The notes: generated by a model from the sequence alone, not told the origin. A DNA stretch of 42,476 nucleotides from Planctomycetaceae bacterium (GCA_021732415.1 JAKFVC010000231.1:1-42476); one strand, 5' to 3'. Shown: positions 14,735-23,931, counted from the first letter of the stretch. Numbers and translations are program-made.

Positions 14735-15214
14735 GCGAGGCGGATAGTGGTTCGGTTCAAGATTGCCGTTGCCGAATGGTATCCCCTTGTCGTCGGTGAT
14801 GCACCCCGTGGATGCACGGGGTGCATCACGTGTTTGAGGAGAGGGTACGATGGGTCACAATTGCGTGCGGTTCCGTGCTGCAAGCATTTGACTCTTGAGG
14901 TCCGACGGGAATTTGAAGGTATCGACTTTCCTGAATTCAGAGTGTCTTCGTTCAGATATTTCCGCGCATAGGTGTTTATCCGTACTCGATGGCTTGTTGC
15001 AGCTATGGATGCAAAGTACAAATCGCTTCGCGAATGTAGCGTGCGCTCGATTGCCAATCTGGTTCTAATGGGACGGTGTTTCTAGATGCTGATCGACCCA
15101 TACTGGGACGTCATGCTGAGCAAACGGCATTCGCCGAACATCTGGAGGGGCCTTCCGCGAATCGGTTTCGCGTGACAAATCATCGAAACAGCAATTCTTG
15201 TGAGGAGTTGAGGC
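14735..15214. other. Gene-free stretch with a 14-bp hairpin
   Basis: Holds a perfect inverted repeat TGATGCACCCCGTG (14797-14810) and its complement (14815-14828) with a 4-base loop, 62 bases after the PLD gene. It lacks a T-run and may be a weak terminator or RNA-end structure. A 74-codon frame at 14747 runs through the hairpin and is not convincing. The right end carries GGAGTTGAGGC, the ribosome site of the next gene. Confidence 0.5.
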
Positions 15215-16330
15215 ATGGAATCGCGACGAGACTTTCTTCAGACGGTGGCTGCTACGACAGCTGCCGGATTGGTCGCCGCCGACAGTACCATCAACACGGG
15301 AACCGTCAAAGCTGCTCAACAAGGTGCGACCCCCGCTGCGGGCGCGCTCCACCCACCCGAACCGCAAGAGGGCCGTTTGAAGCACTTTTGGAATGGAACC
15401 GTCAAGGATCTCGTCTGCATCGCAGCACCCAAGCTAGCGCCTGCGGAAATCGAACGTCACCTGATCTATTGCGGATTGCTCTCTGGGTTGATGATCCACT
15501 ACTGGAATGGCAATAAAAAGGGTAAAGATGGCAAATACAATTGGCGAGACAAACAACGCTTGCCTAATGGCCAATATCAGGGCGGCGACTACCTTGGCCA
15601 CAACATCGCCTGCTTAGCAGTTGACGGTAAAGGTGAAGTAATCGATTTCGACTTCAACCATAACGACATCTTCAGTAGCTCCGTCGAGCACGCGGAATCT
15701 CGGCTAGTACGACGGATTTTCAGCTTGGCTCAACTCAACAATGGATGGGCGACCAAGGGCTTCATGGCACCCGCTGCAGCGACGCCTTACAGCAATATCC
15801 TCAGCGATGTTACGATCTATACATCTCTCGAGTCTTGTTCTCAATGCTCGGGGATCATGGCACTGGGATCTGTTAAAGAAGTCGTGTTCCTGCAACGCGA
15901 TCCCGGCCAGAATAGCATTGGCAATATCTTGCGCCAGTTGAGTCCCGAGAAATCGAGCTTTAAAGCCCCGTTGCCAATCCCGGCGGATACGATCGACTTT
16001 GGTGGCTTCCAAAAGCTAAGCGACGCCTACGACGACTTCGCCAAAGAGGTGGGCAACAAGCCGTTCTTCACTCCTACCATCGGCAACCCAGACAAATCAC
16101 CATCCATCACATCATTTCTCTGTACGGATGCGGCGCTCGGCGTCTTTTCTGAGGCGAAAAAAGACTTCGACGCCCTGAGAACGCTCAGCGCCCCCAACCA
16201 TGTCCCGACTAATTCAAGTGGCAATCCGGTGGCGGAAGCGCTCACGAACCAAGACGTTCTCGCACACACACGTGCCTTCTTCGGGTATGCCTCAACTGAA
16301 GGCAAACGTGGAACACCGCACCAGCTTTAG
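15215..16330 (+). CDS. Tat-exported deaminase-fold protein
   Basis: A 371-residue protein with a twin-arginine signal: SRRDFL at residues 3-8 followed by a hydrophobic stretch to about residue 22. The middle has the cytidine-deaminase-superfamily zinc motifs HAE at 159-161 (SSSVEHAESRL) and SCSQC at 207-211 (TSLESCSQCSGIMAL), preceded by a strand pair as in that fold. The canonical PCxxC proline is a serine. The zinc ligands His159, Cys208 and Cys211 and the proton shuttle Glu161 are all present, so catalysis is possible. Deaminases of nucleotides or tRNA are cytoplasmic, so a Tat signal is unusual. Targets could be extracellular nucleosides, a secondary metabolite, or DNA/RNA outside the cell. 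GGAG lies upstream of ATG 15215. It follows the PLD-like gene in the same direction. Confidence 0.8.
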   Translation: MESRRDFLQTVAATTAAGLVAADSTINTGTVKAAQQGATPAAGALHPPEPQEGRLKHFWNGTVKDLVCIAAPKLAPAEIERHLIYCGLLSGLMIHYWNGNKKGKDGKYNWRDKQRLPNGQYQGGDYLGHNIACLAVDGKGEVIDFDFNHNDIFSSSVEHAESRLVRRIFSLAQLNNGWATKGFMAPAAATPYSNILSDVTIYTSLESCSQCSGIMALGSVKEVVFLQRDPGQNSIGNILRQLSPEKSSFKAPLPIPADTIDFGGFQKLSDAYDDFAKEVGNKPFFTPTIGNPDKSPSITSFLCTDAALGVFSEAKKDFDALRTLSAPNHVPTNSSGNPVAEALTNQDVLAHTRAFFGYASTEGKRGTPHQL

Positions 16331-16427
16331 AGATATGTGCCCGCGGCCATGCGATCACAACTTGCTCTGGGGAAATCAACTATGAACACCACAGTACTAT
16401 CTGCCAAGTGCAACTCACATTCGCGGA

Positions 16428-18710
16428 TCATACAGAACTGAATATGATGTCCCGGTTCTTCTCATAGTCCGGATCTCCGCCTATTTCCGCCGCGGTGACG
16501 GCGTGCATCAATGCTTCCGATTGCTGCCCATTGTTGAATAGCTCTATCGCTAGGTTGTTATGAGACATTGCGTGCCGGGGGTTCAGTTCAAGCGCAACCT
16601 TAAACTGCTCGATACTCTTTACTGTTTCCCCGCATTCGGACAGGGCCAACCCTAAATTGCAACGAAGATTGCATTCTCGGGGTTCAAGTGTTAACGCCAT
16701 TTCAAAAAATCGCCGAGCGTCTTGCCATGCATCTTGAACAACGCAAATATTCCCCAATTGCAACAGTGCGCGCCACTCTGTGGGTTTTATTTCAAGCGCT
16801 CGCTTGCAATCCCCTTTCGCCTCTTCGAGACGGCCAATTCGGGCCTGGAGAGTACCACGATTCAGATAGGCTTCATAATATGGTGGACACAGATCGATAG
16901 CTCGCGCGTATGCCGCCAGAGCGTCTTCAGCTCGCTCTGGCAACTTCGCAAGGAGATTTCCTAGATCATTATGGTATTCGCCGTAATAGGGATCGCACGC
17001 GATCGCAAGCCGCAACTGCTGTTCTGCACGCGGGTAATCCTTGATGATCTCATACACTTGACTGGTGTTGTATATTAGAATCGACCGATGCAGCCTATAT
17101 CTGCCGCCATATACGTTTACCATTCGCTGGCTTCCATCTTCACAAAGCCTCAAAGCCTCGGCATACTTTCCTTGCCGCGCTTTTATATAGGCATAAGCAT
17201 TCTCTGCGAATACAGCAATATAATCGTATTTGTCCCAGCCTCGGAACTTCTCCTCGATCGTCGTAAGATTTGCCAACGCGTACTTCTCCGCCAATGGGAG
17301 ATTCACTGGAACTTGGTAGCGCCCATAAGTCATTGACTGCGCATACAGCGCCGTCGGAACGTACTTGCTGTTAGGAAAAGCTGAGTGAAACTCGTCAAGA
17401 AATGGCGACGAGACGCTGCCGCACCCTAAAGAGTACAACACGAATGCAGCACTTATGAATGCCGCATTAGTTAAATCGTCGCCCGATCCGCACAGCCGTA
17501 AATCCGGGTCTGCAAAATGCTCAGAAAAATATGTGAACCAGGTGTCATATAACCCGATGCTTTTCAGGATTTCGCCCGGCTCGGCAAGAGCGTCAAGTCG
17601 CTTGAATTTGTCCTTGATTGCCAACGCGTGCAGAGTTTTCAACGGCCCAAGGCCTGATTTGTACTCGGCCAACTGATAAACGTGTCGCTCATAATGTTCC
17701 TGATCCGCAACGTCGGAATCAAACATTTCGTAGTTGCGAACTGCGATAAAGTCGTCAGACTCGCAGTCACACTGTATATAGTCACTAAGAAGCCGACGCC
17801 TAGCTGCGTAATCGAGTGTGGAGAGATATAGCGATACTATTGCCATACTGTCTAAGTAGCCAACACTAGTCACGCCCGCTTCCTCGCACGTTATAATTGC
17901 GCGAGCAATCATAGGGTTGCCCTTACTTGTCATAAAGATTTGACGGGCCTCTTCCCCAGGAAGCTCATCGACGAAGCCCAATGTGCAAACAAACTCTTCA
18001 AAAGAGTACGGTGGGCACCGGAGTGTCATGGCATTTGGGAGAAACAGCGCGCGCTCGTAGTCGATCAGAATGAACTTAATCCATCTTTGACTCGCGGGTT
18101 GTCGAGCGACAACCTGCACGAGGCTAAGCGCAGTCGGAGACATGCTGGATGCATTATCGATCTTAAGCAGTATCGGCGTGCCTGTTAGCTGAATGTATTC
18201 AATCAGGAACTCCGAAATGCCGACGAGAAGCTTGTTTTGGTACTCATGATGGTAGAACCTTGTACGCTCGTCCCTGCAAGACGTGTTCGTAAGGTCCTTT
18301 GGTAATGAGAAGTAGGGAGATTCGCAAAGAGGGAAAAGCCGCTTGAGTGATTGCTGGGCCTTTGAAATAGCCTCAGGATAGTTGGTCCCGCACCATTCCA
18401 GCGCACAATCTATGACTTCCTGAAAGCCTGCGAGATATCCGCCGCGTTGCCAATTGCCGTCGACCGTACGACAGTCCCAGTGGCCCGGCCCTGGAACAAC
18501 TGCAGTAGCGATGCGCTTTTGATCAAGCCCTTTTGAGCCATCAATAACCACGACCTGGTGCAGCTGAAGGGCTTGCTCAACCTGATGGATTAAGTCCGCT
18601 CGCATGGGCAGGTACTCGACACTGAGGCTATGGGCCAGAGGATCCCGTCGCCTCGAATTCAGGTGCCAGAGTGGCAGAGCGTCCTTGCGAGGCCGAGAGG
18701 CTGCCGTCAA
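16428..18710 (-). CDS. TPR protein with degenerate STAND-like NTPase domain
   Basis: A 760-residue protein. Residues 35-270 look like an AAA/STAND domain: the P-loop position reads VVVIDGSKGLDQKR (52-65), lacking the GKT signature, and a Walker-B-like strand TPILLKIDNASSMSP lies near residue 185. Residues 510-745 contain about seven tetratricopeptide repeats with typical units (AEQQLRLAIACDPYYGEYHNDLGNLLA, EEAKGDCKRALEIKPTEWRALLQLGNI, SIEQFKVALELNPRHAMSHNNLAIELF). The lower GC and different codon use compared with the plasmid backbone suggest separate acquisition. It converges with the deaminase gene. Such proteins act as regulators or signal sensors; nucleotide hydrolysis is doubtful here. 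A short ORF lies 62 bases upstream on the same strand. Confidence 0.8.
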   Translation of the reverse strand: MTAASRPRKDALPLWHLNSRRRDPLAHSLSVEYLPMRADLIHQVEQALQLHQVVVIDGSKGLDQKRIATAVVPGPGHWDCRTVDGNWQRGGYLAGFQEVIDCALEWCGTNYPEAISKAQQSLKRLFPLCESPYFSLPKDLTNTSCRDERTRFYHHEYQNKLLVGISEFLIEYIQLTGTPILLKIDNASSMSPTALSLVQVVARQPASQRWIKFILIDYERALFLPNAMTLRCPPYSFEEFVCTLGFVDELPGEEARQIFMTSKGNPMIARAIITCEEAGVTSVGYLDSMAIVSLYLSTLDYAARRRLLSDYIQCDCESDDFIAVRNYEMFDSDVADQEHYERHVYQLAEYKSGLGPLKTLHALAIKDKFKRLDALAEPGEILKSIGLYDTWFTYFSEHFADPDLRLCGSGDDLTNAAFISAAFVLYSLGCGSVSSPFLDEFHSAFPNSKYVPTALYAQSMTYGRYQVPVNLPLAEKYALANLTTIEEKFRGWDKYDYIAVFAENAYAYIKARQGKYAEALRLCEDGSQRMVNVYGGRYRLHRSILIYNTSQVYEIIKDYPRAEQQLRLAIACDPYYGEYHNDLGNLLAKLPERAEDALAAYARAIDLCPPYYEAYLNRGTLQARIGRLEEAKGDCKRALEIKPTEWRALLQLGNICVVQDAWQDARRFFEMALTLEPRECNLRCNLGLALSECGETVKSIEQFKVALELNPRHAMSHNNLAIELFNNGQQSEALMHAVTAAEIGGDPDYEKNRDIIFSSV

Positions 18711-18771
18711 ACTGCTTCAAGACCTCGCTTTTGGAGCTACGTTAACGACCCATCTGTGCCTGCCGTTAGTA

Positions 18772-18972
18772 CTAGAGAGTACCCGTATAGGGTGTAGTTG
18801 TGCGAATTGTCGTCTGGATCACCGACAGCTTCTTTACTAGCACCTTCCCCTTTGGGGCACCTGTCTTATAAAGCAGATCCTGTTCCTCAGTGGTCTCTAC
18901 GCGCTCGTTGGACTCAGTTACAGTGATGATTTCGGGATACTTGAGATTGTGCGGATTTGTCGTGGCTTCCAT
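18772..18972 (-). CDS. Possible 66-residue peptide upstream of the TPR gene
   Basis: Starts at ATG 18972, with AGGG about 10 bases upstream, and ends 62 bases before the TPR-protein start on the same strand. The polypeptide is hydrophilic at first (LKYPEIITVTESNERVETTEEQDLLYK) and Thr-rich at the end (SVIQTTIRTTTPYTGTL). It has no membrane segment. A leader-core layout of a modified peptide is conceivable (charged leader, Thr-rich tail), and the molybdoenzyme of the same island might be a tailoring candidate, but no maturase is recognised. It may also be a non-coding frame. Confidence 0.4.
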   Translation of the reverse strand: MEATTNPHNLKYPEIITVTESNERVETTEEQDLLYKTGAPKGKVLVKKLSVIQTTIRTTTPYTGTL

Positions 18973-19804
18973 TTTGAGACCCTGTTAATGATGGACGTTA
19001 CGGGACAACGGTGCGCATTACACGGTCGGCCAGTAGTGGCATGGTAGCGTGGGCCTGTGCAGCAATCAAGGCTCTGCTGGCTGATTTGATTTTTGAAAGT
19101 TGACAGAATTGATCGAGCGCAGACATGATTGGCACATCCGGGAATCCGCAACCTGCCCAGGCCTCGCAGCCCGCTTAGTTGCCGGTCCTCGACGGTTTTT
19201 TGGGCTTGGGGTCTGCATAGAGTGCAACAATTGAGTCCTCTTGAGTAGAAATGTCCGAGCAATAGGTAGTTATCCCCACGCGTGCACTTGTCGGCATGCT
19301 GTTGGATTGTGCATAATCAGAAGCGACTTGCATTTCGCAGTTTCTATCTTTTTCTGAATTCAACAGTTCAATCCAACGGGTGAGGTGCTATCCCTTGGCG
19401 ATAGCTACTGCGCTGGTATCAAGAGTCGTTAGGCATGAGGCAGCGCAAACTGCGCCTTTGGATATCCCGATGGTGAGCTCGATGACGGAGAGTCATTTAC
19501 ATCCGTCGGATTCACACGGCATTCATTTGGTGCATTTGGCGCTGCCATGAAAGCGTTCATAGGAGTGACTTCTCTGACTTTTACTGCCTTTGCCCTGAAT
19601 ATGTCGTCGATGGCGTTTAGATGAGGTATGACAATCCAGAAGGGTCTCAAGCTCACTAGAATTTGCTTTGACGAACCGCGAGTGAGGGCGTTCGCTGGAA
19701 TGCCCATCATCAATGGGTAAGTGCAATCTATCTAAGTGTGCGGTTCGATATCGGTATCTTACTTTTCAATTGATGAACTGCCACTGTACTCTGAAGGCGA
19801 TCCC
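18973..19804. other. Gene-poor stretch between TPR unit and molybdoenzyme
   Basis: About 830 bases without a confident gene. Three short minus-strand frames (18918-19262, 19175-19363 and 19429-19713) are open but lack convincing ribosome sites; the last begins TTG-ATG-ATG. Promoters for the TPR unit (leftward) and the molybdoenzyme operon (rightward) must lie here. Confidence 0.4.
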
Positions 19805-22447
19805 ATGGCAGGACCAGTTCGAATCGATGGATTACCCAAAGTGTTGGGTGCTAAACTGTATGCGCGTGATTTGCGGGCATCGGATATGGCCGGGTGGCCT
19901 ACATCGACCCTTCACGCATGGCTGCTGCGAGCTGAGGTGGGTGATCGTCCCGTTAAACTCGATCTGCAGGCAGTTCAGAAGCTGCCAATTCAACCCGTTG
20001 CGGTTGTGACGGCGGCCGATATTGTCGCGAATCATATCAAACCTACGAATGGGCTCTCGTCGTTCGCGAAATGCTGGCTCGTTCCTGATGGTGAGCTTCC
20101 GGACCACGCTTGGCAGCCGGTGGCGATTCTCATTTTTGAGCGATTCTCGGAAATGAACGACGTTCGCCAATGGGTGTTATTGGACGGCAACTCTTTATTG
20201 CGCTATGGACCAGTCGCCACGCCGTCGCCAGAACAGGACGTGAGGCGGCTGCTCGATCCACTGTTGGCAGTCCGTCAGAAGGACGCCCAAGGTATGGGTG
20301 ATGCGGTGCACTTCATTCGTATCGCGGGCGAAAACGACGACGTCTTTTCATTTGTAAAAAATGGTCGGCATGATCCCACGGCATTCGGCCCAGCCGTGAC
20401 AGTAGAACAACGTCCCAAGAATTTGTTGGCAATGCAATCTCGGGATGCCGTCGAGGGCACGATTGCGCAGTCCGACTGGACGACACTTGATCGCACGTTT
20501 TCTACTCAAACGACCGATCCGATGTTCATGGAGCCAGAAGCGGGGTTGGCCTGGCACGACGTTGACGCCAAGCAACTTCATTTGGTTGTCGGAACTCAGT
20601 CACCTGCCGATGATCGAGACGAGATTCAAGCTCTATTGGCAGACAACGCTTGTCCGTTTAGGGAGTCGCGGGTTCGACTCAAGAGTTGTTATCCCGGTGG
20701 TGGGTTCGGGGGACGAGACAAGTCCAGTTTTCCCTATTACCTTGCTCTCGCAGCTCTTTTCTCTGGGCGACCGGTCCGACTGGCGTTTGATCGCTTCGAA
20801 CAGTTTGTCGCAGGTATCAAGCGCCATGCCAGCGCCGTTCAGTGCAAACTGTCGTTCGATTCGAGTGGGACCGTTCAAGCATTACAGGCAGCCCTTTTGT
20901 TGGATGGTGGCGGAGAACTGAATCTATCAAATGCGGTCGTGAGCCTCACGGCACTGCATGCGGCCGGTCCCTACCGAATTCCTCGGACTGTGGTGAGTGC
21001 GCGCGGCTTTCATTCGCGAGGAGCGCCTGCGGGCTCGATGCGCGGATTCGGAATTCCGCAAGCGACGTTCGCCATCGAATCCGTGATGGACGAAGCAGCC
21101 GAGAGGCTGAAAGTAGATCCGATTGAGTTTCGATTGAAGCACTCTTTGCGTCGCGGCGAACGCGATATTACTGGCATGACGCTGGACCACCACCTCGGGA
21201 ATTCGCAAATCTGCGAACTGGCGCTCGCGGAACCGCTTTGGAAGTATCGCGCCACCGAAAAGTTAAACCGGGATCGAGAGGGGCTGCTTGCATATGGCGT
21301 CGGTTTCGCAGGCTGTATGGAAGCCTATGGGACGTCAAGTGATGCCATCTACACTGCTGTCGAACTGCGATCCGATGGTTCAATCTTCGTCCGCTCTTCG
21401 GGTGTGGACATGGGCCAAGGCAGTGCGACTTCAGTGTGCATCGCAACGGCGCCCATCTTGGGGCGCAGTGCGGCTGACATCGCTATGGGTGAAACGGAGT
21501 TTTTTGATGTCCTCAAAATGAAAAGAGGTGAACCGACATCTGACGCCGCCAATCCGCGGCTAACTCCCAAGCTAGTGAACTCGGCAAGTGCTTCCGTGAC
21601 AGCCTTCCACCTATTGCATGCCACCGAGGAGGCATGTCGTGTCATTTTCGATCATGGATTGGTTCCCGCAGCGCAGCAGCTCTGGGGAGGGGCACCGATC
21701 GCGGGGATTCATTGGGACCAGCAAAATCTGGTTGCAGACGGATTTCCAGCACTCTCCATAGAGACGCTTGCGCATCACATCCATACGAACAGGCTGGTGA
21801 ACGGCGCTATCGTTCATACATTTTATCAACATGACTTCGCACAAGCGACATTCTTGGTCGACGGCGCTAGCGTGAAGCGAGCAGTGGACGGGCTGGCAGT
21901 CGTACGCGGAAGCAATGCGGAATTGTTGGACCGTACCAACCCTGAGTTTCCGGGAGCATCGGTGAAGACATTCCGCCGCACCCTTTATGCCTCGGCCGGG
22001 CATTTGGTGGCTGTCCAAGTGCACTTGCCAACAGGACGAGTCCGAATCCTCGACGCCATCACCTTTCTAGATGCCGGAGATGTTCATCATCCGGCCCTAC
22101 TGGAAGGGCAAGTTGAGGGAGGCCTCGCGATGGGACTGGGGTATGCCCTACTCGAGGAGTTGCCGTCTAATCCTGCTGGAACAGATGGCAGCTGGAATCT
22201 TCACCGCTATCAAGTCGCCCGAGCAAAGCACATCCCATTGGACCATCTAAGTCTGCGGCTCGTGCCACTCGACGGTGAGAACATTGTGACGGGCAGACCA
22301 GGTCAAAGGAAGAAGGGAATTGCAGAAGCGACCATGACGACCGTACCTCCGGCGGTGGCGAATGCCATTGCGCATGCAATTGGCGTGCGGATCAATTCCC
22401 TACCAATCACACCAAGCAAAATCCTTGAGGCACTTGCATCCCCATGA
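19805..22447 (+). CDS. Xanthine-oxidase-family molybdopterin subunit
   Basis: An 880-residue large subunit of a molybdenum hydroxylase. Start taken at ATG 19805 (GAAGG upstream); an earlier GTG at 19736 is in frame. Residues 1-130 are the aldehyde-oxidase hammerhead domain (GLPKVLGAKLYARDL). The Moco-binding part shows GGGFGGRD near residue 300, GAPAGSMRGFGIPQATFAIESVMDEAA, GVDMGQGSATSV and, near the C-terminus, KGIAEATMTTVPPAVANAIAHA carrying the glutamate expected at the active site. Such enzymes oxidise aldehydes, purines or N-heterocycles with water as the oxygen source. It overlaps the iron-sulfur subunit by ATGA. No FAD subunit or maturation protein (XdhC, MobA-like) is present nearby, so it resembles two-subunit isoquinoline-oxidoreductase-like enzymes. 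The substrate is unknown. Confidence 0.88.
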   Translation: MAGPVRIDGLPKVLGAKLYARDLRASDMAGWPTSTLHAWLLRAEVGDRPVKLDLQAVQKLPIQPVAVVTAADIVANHIKPTNGLSSFAKCWLVPDGELPDHAWQPVAILIFERFSEMNDVRQWVLLDGNSLLRYGPVATPSPEQDVRRLLDPLLAVRQKDAQGMGDAVHFIRIAGENDDVFSFVKNGRHDPTAFGPAVTVEQRPKNLLAMQSRDAVEGTIAQSDWTTLDRTFSTQTTDPMFMEPEAGLAWHDVDAKQLHLVVGTQSPADDRDEIQALLADNACPFRESRVRLKSCYPGGGFGGRDKSSFPYYLALAALFSGRPVRLAFDRFEQFVAGIKRHASAVQCKLSFDSSGTVQALQAALLLDGGGELNLSNAVVSLTALHAAGPYRIPRTVVSARGFHSRGAPAGSMRGFGIPQATFAIESVMDEAAERLKVDPIEFRLKHSLRRGERDITGMTLDHHLGNSQICELALAEPLWKYRATEKLNRDREGLLAYGVGFAGCMEAYGTSSDAIYTAVELRSDGSIFVRSSGVDMGQGSATSVCIATAPILGRSAADIAMGETEFFDVLKMKRGEPTSDAANPRLTPKLVNSASASVTAFHLLHATEEACRVIFDHGLVPAAQQLWGGAPIAGIHWDQQNLVADGFPALSIETLAHHIHTNRLVNGAIVHTFYQHDFAQATFLVDGASVKRAVDGLAVVRGSNAELLDRTNPEFPGASVKTFRRTLYASAGHLVAVQVHLPTGRVRILDAITFLDAGDVHHPALLEGQVEGGLAMGLGYALLEELPSNPAGTDGSWNLHRYQVARAKHIPLDHLSLRLVPLDGENIVTGRPGQRKKGIAEATMTTVPPAVANAIAHAIGVRINSLPITPSKILEALASP

Positions 22448-23571
22448 GCATGGCGCACGAACTACTTCCGACCTTCACGCTGATCCTCAATGGGAAACGT
22501 ATCGAGCGAGCAAAAGTTCGAGCGGATGATATCCTGGTCGATTTCCTACACGAGGAACTCGGGCTCACTGGAACCAAATTTAGCTGTGGCATAGGTGCCT
22601 GCGGCGCCTGCAAGGTGGCGCTCCAGGAGACATCAGACGGTCCCATGATCCCCGTCTTGGCGTGCTATGCGCGCCTGAAAGCGATCAACGGCATGCACAT
22701 TACAACCGTTGAAGGACTCGGTACTTCCGAGAAGTTGCATCCGTTGCAAGCCGCGTTTCTCGAAGAGCATTCATTTCAATGCGGGTTTTCGACTCCCGGC
22801 TTTCTCATGGCTGGCAGAATCTTATTGGAAGATCTTCAACGGACTCCAGTCCACGCGGACCGTCTAGACGAGGTGATTCTGGAGGCCATCGGTGGCCACA
22901 TTTGTCGGTGCACAGGTTATGTTCGCTATTTCAAGGCTATCCGCCGCGTGATTCTGGAAACTCCTGGACTTGTCTTGGGGGGGGCTACACCCGCTATTAT
23001 TGAGACGCCTTCCCTCGTCTCATTCCAGATTGTAAAGAAATCGACGAACGACTTGGCTCCCGAGACACTTGTCGGCCGATTCGACAATCCCAAAGGCGAG
23101 ATCGAATTTGTAGACGCGCTGGACTGGGCGGCTTGCCGTGGCGCTTGGATTTCTGTCAACCCCACCGATGTCCATACCGGCGTGCGAGTACGTGACCTGA
23201 ACCTGCAACAATTCTTTTTCATTCATCCCGAGGTCGACGGAGGTGCGGATAGTTCTCTGCGGTTTGTACTGTCTAGCGCCCATGAAATAGACACTCGTCA
23301 ACCCTTATCGGCGGCGGCATGGGGCGTTCCGGTGCCGGTCCACTTTCGAGGTGTTCTGTCATTCGGTGGTGCCAAGGTTCCAGTCGCGGTGGACATTCTT
23401 GCCCGCCTGTTATCGCAGAGCAGAATGCGACTGACTTCACAGCGTCCCTTAGAACTTGATATGCATTTGTTGGGGGTCCCGCTACAAGAGTTTTCAAGCG
23501 AATTCGGACTCATCATCGGACCAATTGTGAGCATTGGCATCGATGTCACTATGGACTATAAGGTCGTCTAA
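22444..23571 (+). CDS. 2Fe-2S subunit fused to a YceI-like domain
   Basis: A 375-residue protein. Residues 1-175 are the small subunit of xanthine-oxidase-type enzymes. The plant-type cluster has Cys48, Cys53, Cys56 and Cys74 (SCGIGACGAC and LAC). The second cluster has Cys113, then Ser116 where cysteine is standard (QCGFSTPG instead of QCGFCTPG), then Cys154 and Cys156 (CRCTGY). Residues 215-375 resemble YceI-type lipid-binding beta barrels: WISVNPTDVHTGVRVRDLNLQQFFF, then VHFRGVLSFGGAKVPVAVDILA and LELDMHLLGVPLQEFSSEFGL. YceI proteins bind polyisoprenoid molecules. A fusion suggests that electrons from the molybdenum site could pass to a quinone held by the barrel. This is my inference. The gene is coupled (ATGA) to the large subunit. 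The usual small subunit ends near residue 170. Confidence 0.85.
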   Translation: MSMAHELLPTFTLILNGKRIERAKVRADDILVDFLHEELGLTGTKFSCGIGACGACKVALQETSDGPMIPVLACYARLKAINGMHITTVEGLGTSEKLHPLQAAFLEEHSFQCGFSTPGFLMAGRILLEDLQRTPVHADRLDEVILEAIGGHICRCTGYVRYFKAIRRVILETPGLVLGGATPAIIETPSLVSFQIVKKSTNDLAPETLVGRFDNPKGEIEFVDALDWAACRGAWISVNPTDVHTGVRVRDLNLQQFFFIHPEVDGGADSSLRFVLSSAHEIDTRQPLSAAAWGVPVPVHFRGVLSFGGAKVPVAVDILARLLSQSRMRLTSQRPLELDMHLLGVPLQEFSSEFGLIIGPIVSIGIDVTMDYKVV

Positions 23572-23832
23572 GATTCTCGAAGAGCACCTGTCAGGGCCAG
23601 CTGACGTCAGCCTAAATGCTCAAACTGAGGGTTTTTCACATGGCAAGGAATGCTTGTCTGGATCGACACACGCGTCGAAGTTTGTGGGGAGGAAACTGGG
23701 GAGGATGTTGGCAATCCGAATGCTATGTGACTAGAATTGCGATCGCATTGATCTTTGCTGCAAGGTGCAGTCGATGTTGGAGTAGCAACATAAGTTCAAT
23801 GTTATTGCCCTTCGGATGAAACGCTCAGACAC

Positions 23833-23855
23833 AGGTTCAAGTCCTACCGGGGGCA
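23833..23855 (+). other. tRNA 3'-end fragment, attP-like
   Basis: The T-arm/acceptor sequence AGGTTCAAGTCCTACC followed by GGGGGCA reproduces the T-loop, T-stem and acceptor end of a tRNA. No matching 5' half (acceptor strand GCCCCC) exists upstream, so this is a fragment and not a gene. It lies 180 bases in front of a tyrosine integrase reading away from it, the usual position of an attP core. Confidence 0.6.
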
Positions 23856-23898
23856 CTCCCTTTCAGGACTGGTTTCTGTCCTGAACACTCAGCTTGGC

Positions 23899-23931
23899 AA
23901 GGACTTACGGCAACTGCCGTGAGTCCTTTTT
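23899..23931 (+). terminator. Terminator between attP-like site and integrase
   Basis: AAGGACTTACGGCA and its near-complement TGCCGTGAGTCCTT enclose a 2-base loop (one G-T pair) and are followed by T residues. It would insulate the integrase from transcription of the molybdoenzyme operon. Confidence 0.8.

Noticed and set aside
14747-14971. A 74-codon plus-strand frame after the PLD gene
   Set aside because: It reads through a perfect 14-bp hairpin and has no recognisable domain or ribosome site.
18918-19713. Three short minus-strand frames (18918-19262, 19175-19363, 19429-19713)
   Set aside because: No convincing ribosome sites, the last opens with TTG-ATG-ATG, and compositions are unremarkable. 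They are mentioned in the intergenic entry but not called as genes.
23780-23855. A complete tRNA gene at the attP-like site
   Set aside because: The 5' acceptor and D-arm sequences do not match the 3' end; only the T-arm and acceptor end are recognisable.
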